Shown in pieces: positions 31,731-43,338 of a DNA stretch of 64,000 nucleotides (its first letter is position 1; each line of letters begins with the position of its first letter). The notes beneath the pieces are model-generated. The model was not told the DNA's origin. It saw only the letters and a program-made list of their open reading frames with translations, and made no database searches. The translations under genes and the position numbers were made by a program. The stretch is from contig NMRA01000675.1 of assembly GCA_002633005.1 (NCBI GenBank), positions 54,980 through 118,979 on the forward strand. The letters are read 5' to 3'. The DNA is from Phoronis australis. Its lineage: Eukaryota; Phoronida; Phoronidae.

Positions 31731-34313
31731 TATCCCATGAATCAGTTTCTACGCAAGTGCTGTTTGGTTTCTTCAAAAAATTTCCCTACTCCTCGGACTT
31801 CCGGTCGTTTTGAATGAATTTCTCATTTATTATTACAATTTCACTTTTCGACCAACAAGCTCTTTATTCTTCTTCTTAACGGTTCCTTTTATCTTTATTT
31901 CAGTCAAGACTTGCACATAACTCCTGAACTACAACGAAAAGAAAGTGTTTTACCACGTCATTGACTGATGTATTTATCAAATTTTGGATTTTCTTTTGAA
32001 AGTCAGCGGAGCATTGCCGTAGGAGTCCTATTCACAGTATCGTCAAAATTTTGCCAAAGCTTCTAATTTAATCTGATTATCAAATTCTAAATGTTCACTT
32101 TTCTCGTCATACTAGGAGGATCCGAATCAACACTCTAACACCATTTACTAAAGCGTTATGAAATTAACTAGAACGTCACTACAGAGCATTATTTTCACCC
32201 CACTACGCTCGTTTCGTTCCAGACACAGGTTCAGTGTGCAGTATCCAAATGGTAAATTAGTGCATATTAAACTCTTCATCGTGGTCCCCAATTTGTGTTT
32301 TTCGTTTGAGCCGGAGCTGTCTTCAAAACTACTGAACAATCATTGCAAAAATTAGCCTTTGAATTTCCTAGAAATGCTCTACTAGATGAACACGAAATCT
32401 TATGGATAATGAGACATTTTCAGTTTTATTGATAGACAGAAGAGACATTGAAAATTAAACAAATTTTCTCTGTTTGATGGCTGTAGGTTGCATTCGATTG
32501 GTATGAAATTCTGACGCAATATTTCTTTCGTCAACAGGACATACATTTTATTAACATCTGACTTGCAAAATAGCCCGGTTACGGCCGTTTTGCATTTTGG
32601 ATATTTGCGGAACTCTTAGCGTTATTATCCATTTACTGCGGATCTTTTTGGAATTTGGAATGTGAATAGATCTCTCCAAGTATTGTGTATATATATTTGT
32701 TTCCCGTCACTATTGACTGATCAATTTTTTAGGTATTTTACGTTTAATTATGTCTGCTCATTTTATTGATCGTTTCCTTGTTACACTTGTTTTAAGGTCA
32801 ACAGTACGAAGCTACCATCTACATGTATTCTACCAAAATACGTTTCTTAATCACTTTTTTACTTGTAATGGTCATCGCCATACATCGTCATTTTTCAGTC
32901 ACTTCCGCCAAGCGTCTCCCCTGAAAGCTCTTTTATGTTTTATTTACACCCTGTTAGTCTTAGTCGTTGTCATTAGTCACTATTTAAATGACCAATCGTT
33001 TTTAAATAAGCCAGCCACACAAACAAGAAATCGACGTTTTCGTGTCTTGCGTTCGTTTAACAGAGAATGCCAAAATCAACACTTTATTCTCCAGACAACG
33101 TGGAGGACTTTTGATTTTGTGAGAAACGTTGCGGCCATGTTGTTTAACAGGGTTTCCTCGAGCTCGATCATTGTATGGCTACGGCTACGAATATTCCGAT
33201 AAAAGTGAAAACATGCTTAAATGTCCATGTTTGTCAATCTTATGTTCGAAAAGAGGAAACGTTGGTCAATAAAGCGTCGAGCAAATTAGCCTGCCTGTTT
33301 AAATTCTTTAACGCATGGAATAACAATCTATTGACTTTGGTCTATCATTGGGGTTACAATGGGTGATGTGTCATGGCTTTTTTAATTTTGTTTTTAACAC
33401 AAAAAAATTGTTACTGATACATACACTGTCTGTGTCACAGGCTCAATTGTGACTTTATCTAACAGCACTATTGACATTGACGAGTGAGAGATCGAATAAT
33501 TGTGAAATCTGAGCGTTTGTTAATTTTGTGCAAATATTGGGGTCCTTAATCTGAAGGTCATTTTACTATCGGCAGTCAATAATCGAGACTGATGTAGCAC
33601 TGTAAAATTCTTCGTAATATATGGCGATTTGGGTGCGTTTGTGAGATACACGTACTTCAAGAGCTAATTTATTATTAGATCCCTGGGCTATTTCGGTGTT
33701 AATTATTCACGCCACTCACCGTGGCCGCTTTGATAAGTCGGTACGTTTAACGCTAATATGGGTACAATGCCTAACGTTGGGTACAAAAACATTAAGTCAA
33801 GGGTGTGATTTTCATTTAAAATTTCTAATATCCGATATATTTGATATTTCAATAATGTTCAACGTCATTTTAACCTCGGTGGCTTGTGACGTCCGAAATA
33901 AATATTTTTAAATGTGTGTAGAGGCTTATTCAACTGGGTTTCAAACTTTCATTTCATTACGACACAGCACTAACGGCTTTCAAAACATGACGCGCAGCTT
34001 CAACTGAACCAGAACTGGGTGCGTTCCGTAGCCGCAAGAATCTCGACGGAAATCAGAATCACGCAAGATCACGCAAAATCACGCCTCTTATGATGACGAT
34101 TCCGAATATCCTCCTCTATCGTACTTTGAGCAAAGTGGCGGCCAATGATGTGATTGGTCTGTAAGGTTGAGGTGTTGCGCAGTAACGATGCTTTCTTGTC
34201 GCACGTACTTCGCTGGCTTTTAATTATAGATCGACGGCACAAAATTAACCGTAGGAATTGATCACTCTTCGCAGTTCAGTCTTGTTTGATCGGGGAACAG
34301 TATATCGCAGGAT

Positions 34314-34650
34314 ATGCCTCCCCAATTAGAGTATCGCTGTCGCATAATGCTGGAGATATTGTCCTTAACTTTTATCGTTAATGCCAACAGAACTCGATTA
34401 AGCGAAGGGAAATTTCTTTACCACAGAAATATGCGCCCTATCAATTGTCAGAGAGTGGCATTTGGTTCAACACTAGCTGCACGGTTACGAGAATGCATGA
34501 ATCTTCGACTCGGTACAAGTAATTATGGTTGCGGTTTTGTTGCGATTGATCACCCGAACTCAGCCTGGGAATTGTGCGAAACAAACACGGAACTTCAAAC
34601 TTTTAATGGATGGAGCACTTGGGAGTTTACAGAAGTTAACGGATTTTCAG
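34314..34650 (+). CDS. First exon of a PAN-domain paralogue, partial gene
   Basis: Plus-strand frame from ATG 34314, or more likely from ATG 34347 (MLEILSLTFIVNA looks like a signal peptide), to donor GTAAAT after 34650, phase 1. The mature part reads RLSEGKFLYH, then INCQR, REC, GCGFVAIDH, WELCE and NGWSTWEF, parallel to exon 1 of the minus-strand PAN-FReD gene ([27 protein letters not shown]). The two first exons point away from each other, 8.8 kb apart. Just inside the intron a 22-bp minisatellite starts, and no plus-strand fibrinogen exons were recognised downstream, so the gene may be truncated, rearranged or a pseudogene. Confidence 0.6.
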
Positions 34651-34680
34651 GTAAATTGTTCCATACGTGTATATGTCCTC

Positions 34681-34908
34681 ATCACCACCTACACTGTACC
34701 TCTTCACCACCTACACTGTACCTCTTCACCACCTAAAATGTACCTCTTCACCACCTAAACTGTACCTCTTCACCACCTACTCTGTATCACTTCACCACAT
34801 ACACTGTACCTCTTCCCCACCTACACTCTACCTCTTCACCACCTACACTGTACCTCTTCACCACCTACACTGTACCTCTTCACCACCTACACTGTACCTT
34901 TCACCACC
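34681..34908. repeat. Minisatellite, 22-bp unit, about ten copies
   Basis: Tandem units of 22 bases built around CTTCACCACCTACACTGTAC, slightly diverged. It begins about 30 bases inside the first intron of the plus-strand PAN paralogue. Long apparent ORFs here are artefacts of the repeat. Confidence 0.9.
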
Positions 34909-36469
34909 CGGAATAATGTTGTTTTTATTTGCCCGCTTCAGCCGGCACTTTTCTTTCTATTGGAGTAGGATAATTTTACGGCGTGGTCTGGGGAGCAAAA
35001 ACTTGGTGGGGTGTATGAAGAGAAGAATAAAAAGTTCACTAAACACAATTTCGGATTTACCCATTTTGCTGCAATGGCTGGCTAAGGCATAGAACATCGA
35101 GCCTAGGGAGCATCCACCGGTGAAACATCGGAACAGGAAAATATCAGTACTGGGCTACATCGGTCGCGGGCAGTATCGTAAAGCATTCAGTCTTTTATAA
35201 GTGGCGGGAATCTATTAGATTCATCATTAAAAAATCATTGGCGCTGGGTGCTTAACAGAGCCAAGCCGGTATACTCTTTTATTTAAGACTTCCACTGTTA
35301 TCTTTTGATGTGCAGCTTTGGAGTAGAGCGTACTTGTGAGTTCAGGCACTTTAATCGTATACACTTTTCGTTGGCAACAACATTTGACAGACTGCTCATA
35401 TGTCGCACACATAGCCCCAGAAACAATTAAGTAAAGGGTTTGAAAATTTCTTGGTTACTCAAAAACAACTTTGCTGAAAGTAGAGATGTGGCCATATTTT
35501 GTGGATTATTAGGTTGTCATTTTCACGTTTACTGTTTTTTGCGAAAAAAACGAGTCGCATATTTCCATGTCTCGATAGTTTGCCATCGCTTGCGCGCTAA
35601 CAACGGGACCGACCAGTACCGTGGTCCGATATCAGTGATATTGGCGCGGATATTTGATAATAACGGCTCAACTTACGTGAAAAATAAACACGCTTTTCTA
35701 CCACACAGCTTGGCAAGTTGATTGTTTAAGAATTAGTTAAAGACCGCTGTTTTGTGACGTTTTATCACGTGTTATGTCGTAGTAAAAAACTTTCTTTGCC
35801 CATCCGGAAATTTGCAAAAGTAGCCAAAAATGTTAGCCAATGAAACGCGTCAAAGATCGCATCTGCATTATTCCATGTTCACGCGCCATGCTTACATATA
35901 CAAGTCATCGGGAAGGCTGCTCGCGCTTAGTGTTCTTTGGAACTTGATTTGGCAACAACCAAATCCCGATCGGATTCAAAGGAGTTGCTTTATATCTGCC
36001 AGTTATCTGTCGAGAAGTGTAAACATATAGTTTGCGACTTGATACAAGCTGGCAAAAATCTTAGCTCAAATACCCAAATTTCATTACTTAATTGTCATAA
36101 GGTAATGTTTTCATCTAATTCTACGCGTAAAAGTTACTGTTTAGCTCATACAGGAAGCAATATCGTCATAAAAAAAATTCAAGAAAAGAATAAACTACGT
36201 AGCTAAGGCGAACTTCTCTTCTTCGAAGCTGTACCGGAAACAGCTGACTACTTGTCTCGAGTTGCCAAAAATTCAAACTTCACTTCATTATGGATAACAT
36301 TTGTTTGTTTTGATCAAGTAGATTTTAAGGAAATTTAAAAAAAAAATTGTACAGGCAGTAGACACACCCCAGACTTAAGAAAACTCCTAAGTAAGTATTA
36401 CAAAGTTCATGTATGTTTCGATGGTTTTTATGCAGATTCACATGTTTTTAAATGTTTTAAAACGGATCA

Positions 36470-36626
36470 CAGGGGCGGATCCATGATTTTTAGTTAGGGG
36501 AGGCCAGGGAAGAGTATTAGCCAGGATTTTGCCCGTAAGACATTCGCACCCTCGTACCGCCACCTGGAATCTGGGAGAGTTTTAGGGGGGACATGGCCCC
36601 CTTGTCCCCCTCTAAATCCGCCACTG
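36470..36626. mobile_element. MITE family 2, short copy with GATCA flanks
   Basis: CAGGGGCGGATCCATGATTT at the left, AAATCCGCCACTG at the right, with GATCA directly outside both ends, consistent with a target duplication. The CAGGGGCGGATCC end is typical of hAT-like non-autonomous elements, though the duplication seen is 5 bp, not the usual 8. Confidence 0.65.
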
Positions 36627-37994
36627 GATCATATGTCTTTAATCGCCGTGGATCATTTGGTGTTGTCCCTTCTAGAACTGTGCTGAGCATTAGATCTACA
36701 TGTACGCGTATCCTTACAGTTTATGAAATAGATGTGTACAGTGTATGTAAGCGAATGTTCATTCAAGGGCATTTAACTATGCGATAGAGACGTGTTTGAG
36801 GTGTGCTCTATATTGGTGGCACAGAGGATCATTTCTGTCCCACGCGACTTAAACGAGGTTCTTCACTTTTTTCAACTTTTTAGAACACTGATCAACAAAA
36901 TATGTGTGTTAAAAATTCAACAAGTCTGATGGTCAGACATATTATGTCAAGACACGCAACAAAACTCCAAAGAAGTGGTGACAGCCTTAGAAGGTCAAAG
37001 GCCACGGTACCTAGCTTGTGACAAACAAGATTTCGTTTGTCAGATCACTTTCATTAGAGGCAAAAACAAATTAAAGCCCTTCTGTTTAAACTATTGGATT
37101 CTTGTATGAAACTAATTATCGTGTGAATCTCACATTTTGTTGAAATAAAGGTTTGGTTTGGAACTCCAACTATCCAGAATATTAAGCGCAAGGATATGTA
37201 TGGCAGATCACACCGTTTGCTGTGTTGACTTTTCACCTAGTTTCATTTTTTGTTATCAACTTAGACACATGTCCACAGCCCAAAGGTATCCGTTGGAAGT
37301 GGCTCGGAGAAATTGCATTTGCGTTCTGTTTGCACTGAGTGGTGGGGCTCGACATAAATAAATTATATACTTGTGTAAAAATTTGGTACAAATACCGACT
37401 TCATATGTTAATTCCCCTTGCAGGGCTCAGTAGTCTAGGTAAAGGGCGAAATCGCAAACTTCAATCTAGAATAATTCAAGCTAGAGACGACTAATATATT
37501 CTTGCTGAAGCAAGTAATAACTCCACTCGGTCCATTGTTTTACGTCTGATTAGGAAAGCAAACTCTCTACATTAAAAAGAAACAAAATTGAGTAGTCCCG
37601 CCTAAAACCTCGACCAAAACAAAGATGCCGCTGCATGGATCTGTAATGAAACAATAACATGCAAAGCAACACTTTTCTTTTAAATCGCCACAATTTAACT
37701 TTTCTTCATAGAAGAGAATGCATGTTAACCTAGATGTTACCAGTTGAAGACAAAGAGAGGAAACGTGTGCACTCTCACAGGAAATAAATTAACAAAAACG
37801 AGAGAAAGTAAGACCAGTGGTTTGAATGCTTACGTGCATGTAAAACATATTTTATTTATAAAAGTGATGTGTCAATACCGTGCAGGATGTGCTTTAAATA
37901 AAAAATTTTCCTCAAATTTCGGACTAATTTCTCTTAGGTCTATCGAGGGCACTTTCAGTACCTTGCTCCGGATATGAGCCAATGATCGTACCCA

Positions 37995-38290
37995 TTCGAT
38001 AACCAATCCGTGGTAACTGATTAGCAATCGGTTGTAACAGATTGGCAATCGGTAATTACAGATTACCAATCTGTAATAACATATTAGCAATCTGTAATAA
38101 GAAAATGGCAATATATTATTACAGATTGCCAATCTGTATTAACAGACTGGCAACCTGCAGTAAGAAATTGGCTATCGTAATTTACAGATTGGCAATCTGT
38201 ATTAACCGATTGGCAATACTTAATAACAGGTTGACAATTGGTAAAATCTGTAATTACAGATTGGCTATCAGTATTACCAGATTGGTAATA
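37995..38290. repeat. Degenerate tandem array of about 22 bp with internal dyads
   Basis: Repeated ACAGATTGGCAATCTGTAAT-like units, many containing the near-palindrome CAGATTGGCAATCTG. About 13 diverged copies. The small ORFs on both strands here, with repeated RLAI/RLPI-type peptides, come from the repeat. Confidence 0.85.
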
Positions 38291-38918
38291 TCAGGAAGAG
38301 ATAACCAGGAAGGGACAACTGTTTTAGCGCATTTTAACGTATTTTCAAAGGTGATTTCAAAAGTAAATGTTAAAGTAGTCTGGAATCCAAGCATTGTGTT
38401 TGAAAGCTTAACTCTTTAGCTATAAAATGACACCACTTTTGTCCCCAAAGACTTCCTATTAATGGCACTGGGATGCTTTGAACATGACTTGTTTTATCCT
38501 TCCAAAAGATGCCTCTTCCCAGGCATGTACTCGGGCACGATCCTCTTTTTTGAACCAACAGATGTCACTAATATATGCAAATGAGGCTCGCATCGTCTAC
38601 GTCATACGACGTCATACGGCGCGAGCTTCCAACTTGAACCCTCGAGTGCCTTATAGTGAATGACTTGAAACGCAGTTCTATCTGACTGGGCAGATCTAAG
38701 AAAATGAAGAACTCATCATGCAAGTCAATGTTCAAAGGACTTTGAATGGTTTCACATGAAAATACATTTAATTGTATTTGGATACGTTTGCAAGTGTGTA
38801 TGCGTGGACTTCGTCATTTTGCTTAAATTCAGATTTAGAAGCAGGTGTTAGTCAAGAAATTAGCTGCTCCCGCCACGGTGGCCGGTGTCGTGGCGTCGCC
38901 GGGAAGTCTGATCCATGC

Positions 38919-39126
38919 ATGCGCAATTCGACGAAATAATGCTAGTCGCTGGTCAGCTCTGCTATGATTCATGCGCAATTCGACGAACTAATGCTAGTCC
39001 CTGGTCAGCTCTGCTATGATTCATGCGCAATTCGACGAACTAATGCTAGTCGCCGGTCAGCTCTGCTATGATTCATGCGCAATTCGACGAACTAATGCTA
39101 GTCGCTGGTCAGCTCCGCTATGATTC
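38919..39126. repeat. Tandem array, 52-bp unit, four copies
   Basis: Units start at 38919, 38971, 39023 and 39075 with ATGCGCAATTCGACGAA and are almost identical, so the expansion is recent. No gene was recognised around it. Confidence 0.92.
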
Positions 39127-39461
39127 ATTTGAGACGTGCGGCTTAACTCGAACCTATAGACTCTATTCACGCCGACAGGAGGCGCATTCCAAAACGAGGC
39201 TCGCTACGATAGCTCTGTTAGCATACATGTAGTTCTGTGTTTCAGACCGTGTTGTTACCCGAACGGCTAGAAAAAATACGGACACGCAAATATCTGCTTC
39301 ACAATCTCTAAAGATGTTGAGATTCAGAAGCGTTGGGACGTTGCCGCGACGAAGCAAAATATGTCCGTGTAAAGTTTATAAATGTTTTCGGTCATGTCGT
39401 ATGTCGGTCAGTTGTTAAGCATCATAATAACGACCGGAGAATGGGCCAGCCAGGCTGTGTT

Positions 39462-39772
39462 TTCATGACTACAGATTTAGGGGTGGAGGAGGGGGCATGC
39501 CCCCCCCTAAAATTGTATCAGATCCCATTTTTGAGTTTGAGTACGAATTGCTGACTAGCACACGTGCGCAACCAGGGCGGGTCTTGGGGGGTAACAACGC
39601 NATAGGCGCTGAATGAACCCCGTTACCGTTTTTTTTAGTCAACAGGTCCGCAAACCCAAGAATTCAAGACCCCTGCATCCCCAGAGTTTAGGCTGGGCGC
39701 GCGTATCTGCCGAAATGCTGCTTATTCCTGTGCTCTGCCCCCCTCACTGAAAAACCTGGATCCGCCCCTGCT
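39462..39772. mobile_element. MITE family 2, inverted copy
   Basis: Starts CAGATTTAGGGGTGGAGGAG and ends CTGGATCCGCCCCTG, i.e. the reverse orientation of the 48.2 kb copy; shares the AATTGCTGACTAGC and ATTCCTG segments. Contains the ambiguous base at 39601. Confidence 0.6.
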
Positions 39773-42040
39773 ACGGGTTGAAACATTATAATTTTTCTTT
39801 CCGAAAAAGGACTGGGCCCTCAATCCCTCAAATTTGGGGCCCAATATCGGCCCTATTCCCCTCTCAAACATATTGAAATATCACGCCTAATTCCCCCCAC
39901 GAGGCATAAAAATTCCCCTAGTGAAAAATCTCTCTGAGTTCACATCACCTGTAACCACACAGGTGACAATTTTTAAGAGCACAAAAGGCTACTTTAAACT
40001 GAGACAGAGCCTATGAGAGCTTGCAACAGGGCGGGGGTCCTATTGATGGTGATCGGGAGGTAGATTGTTCCCGCCCTCACTCGGCGAAAAATCGCCTCTT
40101 AGTAGGCACTGGAACCGTTCCCCTCGGATGAAAGAGGCTTCTGCAGAAACATAACTATGATTGCATTGTCCAGTTAACTGAAATTGAGTTCTAAAACGAC
40201 GTTATGTTTTGGACGAACGAATTAGGTGTTTTAATTTTAAAATTCAACTTGGTCCAGATTAATATTTGAAATCTAACACATGAAATAGACGTAAGAATTA
40301 TTACAACCAAGAAAGCATTGATGGTCAAATAATTTTTATTTTCAATTACGAGCCTGGTTTTTTATTTTAATGAAAATATATTTAAGAACATCAATTATTC
40401 TTTCAGACCAATGACAAATCAACTGNAATACCTAATCAGTAACACTACGATCGCCGCAATTTGGTCATATTTACTTTTTATGTTTCGAACCTAGTTTTCC
40501 GAAAAAATTAAACCCTTTCGTCAGACAACTCTTTGGCGCCTTAACTTGTTCTCTAATGTAATTTTCTACGTCTCTGTGGTTAATTGTCAACACATCATTA
40601 AAATTTAATATCCAGGTTGGACTCGAAAGACCGGCTATTTAACTCACGCAATGTCTACTTTCGCTTTGTTTATCGCAGTGAGCCTCGCTTTGGATCTTAA
40701 TGGCCGCCGCGTGAATAGGGTCTATACCCGTGTTCTGGTTCCAAGGTCGTTTTTTGACACAGTTTCGGGAAAAGTTCATTTTAATACGGTCATTTCCTGA
40801 AGATTTGTTGGAAAGATATGATCCCGAAATCCTTGGCCTATAGAGCTGTATCAAAATTCCTTGTTGAAACACGGTCACTGGTCCAGCTTCTGTAGGGCGG
40901 CTGGGAAAATGAACGCGTGTCCCAAAAATGCACACACTTCAACCCCTCAGTGCAGTTCAAGTTCTTTTCCCGTCAATCACTGTGCGCGGATTCTACTGCA
41001 TGACTACACCTTATTTTTAACGTGGGTGCGCCACTGAGTCACAACGTGTCCAGCCTTTGCAGTGTGCACGGGAATGGCAAGCAAACGATTCGGTCTAGAA
41101 GAACCTAAATTCATTGCACAATACTGGGAACTTCAAGCATCAAGGAAGTGCAAAGACCATCTTTCCAAATTTATGAGCAATGTCTTGAACTTCTTTTTTG
41201 ATCTACGGTTTGTAAAATTTTGAATTTCATTAGTCTAGTTTTTAATTCAATAAAGCATTTAGAGCTGCCCCACATTCAAGAAATACCCCTGTTATCGTTT
41301 AGGGTCCTTCTTTGCGATATGGTGGTCAGATGATGGATCGAATTTTTGCCTTCAGGCTTCAACTAAGTTCAGTGACGCATCGCCATTTCTTAAAAGACAG
41401 CTTCTGTGCTGTGCACGAATGTTTTGTGTTTTTGATGAATTTGGAATCTCAACTTCCCCTCATGAGTAGTTGGTAGTGTCATGCCGGAGGTTTACAGAAG
41501 GCGCAGTACTGAAAAAAGTGAGGGCTAAAGCCCCCTCAGCCCCCCTGTAGTGCACCGCCTATGGACCACTGGAAAACTTGGACTGAATTAATACGCTCCG
41601 AAAAACTTTTGCTTTACAAATTTTCTCGAATTTTCGAAATACATGTATGAATGATTAAGTGCACATTTTCAAGGGCACTTAGACGACCTATGCTGCAAAA
41701 ACGGAGACCCAACAATTGTCCTGGCCAGGGCCCTCAAATGGTAAGCCATACACTGATACCGAGTTGTCAATGTTCTCTTGAATTTTCGCTCTGATCAGTA
41801 TTCGAAGTCTTTCTTTTTTGTCTTTCCCCAGCCCCACACCTTTGTCGGTTGCCATGGTTTGACCCTGAGGCATGCAATTTTTTTGGGGTGGCACTCGCCC
41901 TCCCCCCGCTTACTAAGGTCCTGATGCAAGGAGTCCATCGTTGGTCCAAGGTCAATGTTGTGTTTCAACACGCATTCGTTGTATAGCTTGAGCATTGAAT
42001 TAAAGGTTTAAGAAATACAGTATCAGTTTTGCGCGTTTAA

Positions 42041-43338
42041 AGGCGAAGGCAACCTTTTTTCATGTCATTTTTAGCAAAAATAAGGTTCGTTTATTATCCC
42101 AGACATATTTTTCACTTATTTACTGCTTTTCGTAATTTAATTGATTACTCGTTGTCTACTCCGGAAGTGACGTTTTGGAAGGCAAGAATTTCGCGCCAAT
42201 TTCTTTTCATATAGTCTGACTGTGAGAGCAGTCGAGTCAGTCATTGTTCTACCTCGGTTGTGATAAGTTCGGTCGTCGTTTGCTTTTGCTTAGGAGTCAG
42301 TCAACATGCCACGCTGTTGCTGCGTACTGGGGTGTACTCATTATTGTCTCACGTACAGAGTAAGAACTGTCCCACTTGCCCGAGTGTCCCGCGACACACT
42401 CCCACTGAAGAGTAATCTGAGCACCCAAATTGCTTGCATCCCTCCGTGTGACTCCCTCGCCACACACCTGGCACCTTCCAAATAGCTCCAATACAAGTCC
42501 ACAATAAACTTATCAAACTTAGGCTCACCGATCTGTTCATTGGATGACGAACTGTCCTCTTCACTGGGTGTAGAACTGGGCCTGTATTCACTCCCACTAC
42601 TCAACATCGCTGCAGGACTGCTTACACGCTCTGGGCTCAGAGACAACAGCACAGGGCGAATCACTGCTAGTTTCCGAAATTGCACGCAATGGGGTACGTT
42701 CGGAGGCACGGGTGACAGCAGATGAAGTGCCTCCAGTCAGTGTATATAGTGGCCACAGCTCCCGAGGCTTCTCGCTTCAAAAACGCAATTCTCGGGGTTG
42801 GCGACGGAGCACTGCCGGGAATCGACAGCGACGGTAAGGTACCCTTCTTAAGGCGTTGTTTTGCAGGGACCTTCATGAATTCAGCGTGCATATCTGTCAT
42901 AATCTGACGGCAGAAAATGCTTGCCACACACTCGGTAACCCTCCACTGCTTTGCACGTTGCGTGGACGGGTAACGCTGCGTTCTTCACATGAACGAGCTA
43001 GCCAAGTACGCGAAGTGTGTCATCCTTCGGAAAGCGACGCAAGGTACCCAAAGCGCGTGTGAGACGTGGCATGTTGACTGACTTGTAAACAAAAGCAAAC
43101 GACGACCTAACTGATCACAACCGAGGTAGAACAATGACTCACTCGACAGCTCTCACAGTCAGACTATAATGAAAAGAAATTGGCGCGAAACTCTTGCCTC
43201 CCCAAACGTCACTTCCGGAGTAGATGACGAGAAATTAATCAAATTACGAAAAGTTGCAATTAAGTGAAAAATGTGTCTGGGATAATCAACGAACCTTATT
43301 TGTGCTAAAAGTGACATGAAAAAAGGTTGCTTTCACCT
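42041..43338. mobile_element. DNA transposon, 1.3 kb, long terminal inverted repeats, TTAA target duplication
   Basis: The left end AGGCGAAGGCAACCTTTTTT and the right end (reverse complement AGGTGAAAGCAACCTTTTTT) start inverted repeats about 270 bases long. TTAA flanks both sides (42037-42040 and 43339-43342). The interior encodes a broken THAP-type transposase on the minus strand, so the element is non-autonomous now. TTAA duplication is known for piggyBac and some other families, while THAP domains suggest P-element or other THAP-transposase relatives; the family is not settled. Confidence 0.8.
42297..43072 (-). pseudogene. THAP-domain transposase remnant inside the TIR element
   Basis: Minus strand from ATG 43072: RRFPKDDTLR, then after frame breaks VCGKHFLPSDYDR and VPAKQRLKKGTLPSLSIPG, the C-terminal half of a THAP C2CH zinc finger. 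Further on are EYRPSSTPSEEDSSSSNE and LELFGRCQVCGEGVTRRD with ITLQWECVAGHSGKW, a cysteine motif typical of the proteins that follow THAP in such elements. The first Cys pair of THAP is missing in this arm, while the left arm on the plus strand starts MPRCCCVLGCTHY. The catalytic core is absent. Confidence 0.65.

Larger units (their letters stand above)
28770..34310. other. No recognised gene; repeat-derived sequence
   Basis: Holds a diverged MITE family 1 copy, a MITE family 2 copy and unrecognised ORFs at 31114-31452 (minus) and 32750-33202 (plus, with a hydrophobic run LLCFIYTLLVLVVVIS). No fibrinogen or PAN motif belonging to the duplicated PAN-FReD copy was found. Confidence 0.45.
34910..42035. 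other. No recognised gene; several repeats
   Basis: Contains tandem arrays at 38.0 and 38.9 kb and two MITE family 2 copies. A 29-base match in inverted orientation links 38292-38320 and 44854-44882. Plus-strand fibrinogen exons for the PAN exon at 34.3 kb were looked for and not seen. Confidence 0.45.

Noticed and set aside
34525-35092. Long plus-strand ORFs reading YLFTTYTVPLHH-type repeats
   Set aside because: They run through the 22-bp minisatellite downstream of the PAN exon donor and have only repeat-derived sequence.
38042-38419. ORFs with repeated RLAI/RLPI peptides
   Set aside because: Products of the degenerate tandem array; similar ORFs exist on the opposite strand.
42341-42927. 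Several overlapping ORFs on both strands
   Set aside because: All fall inside the THAP transposon; only the minus-strand pieces with THAP or Cys motifs are meaningful, and they are broken.
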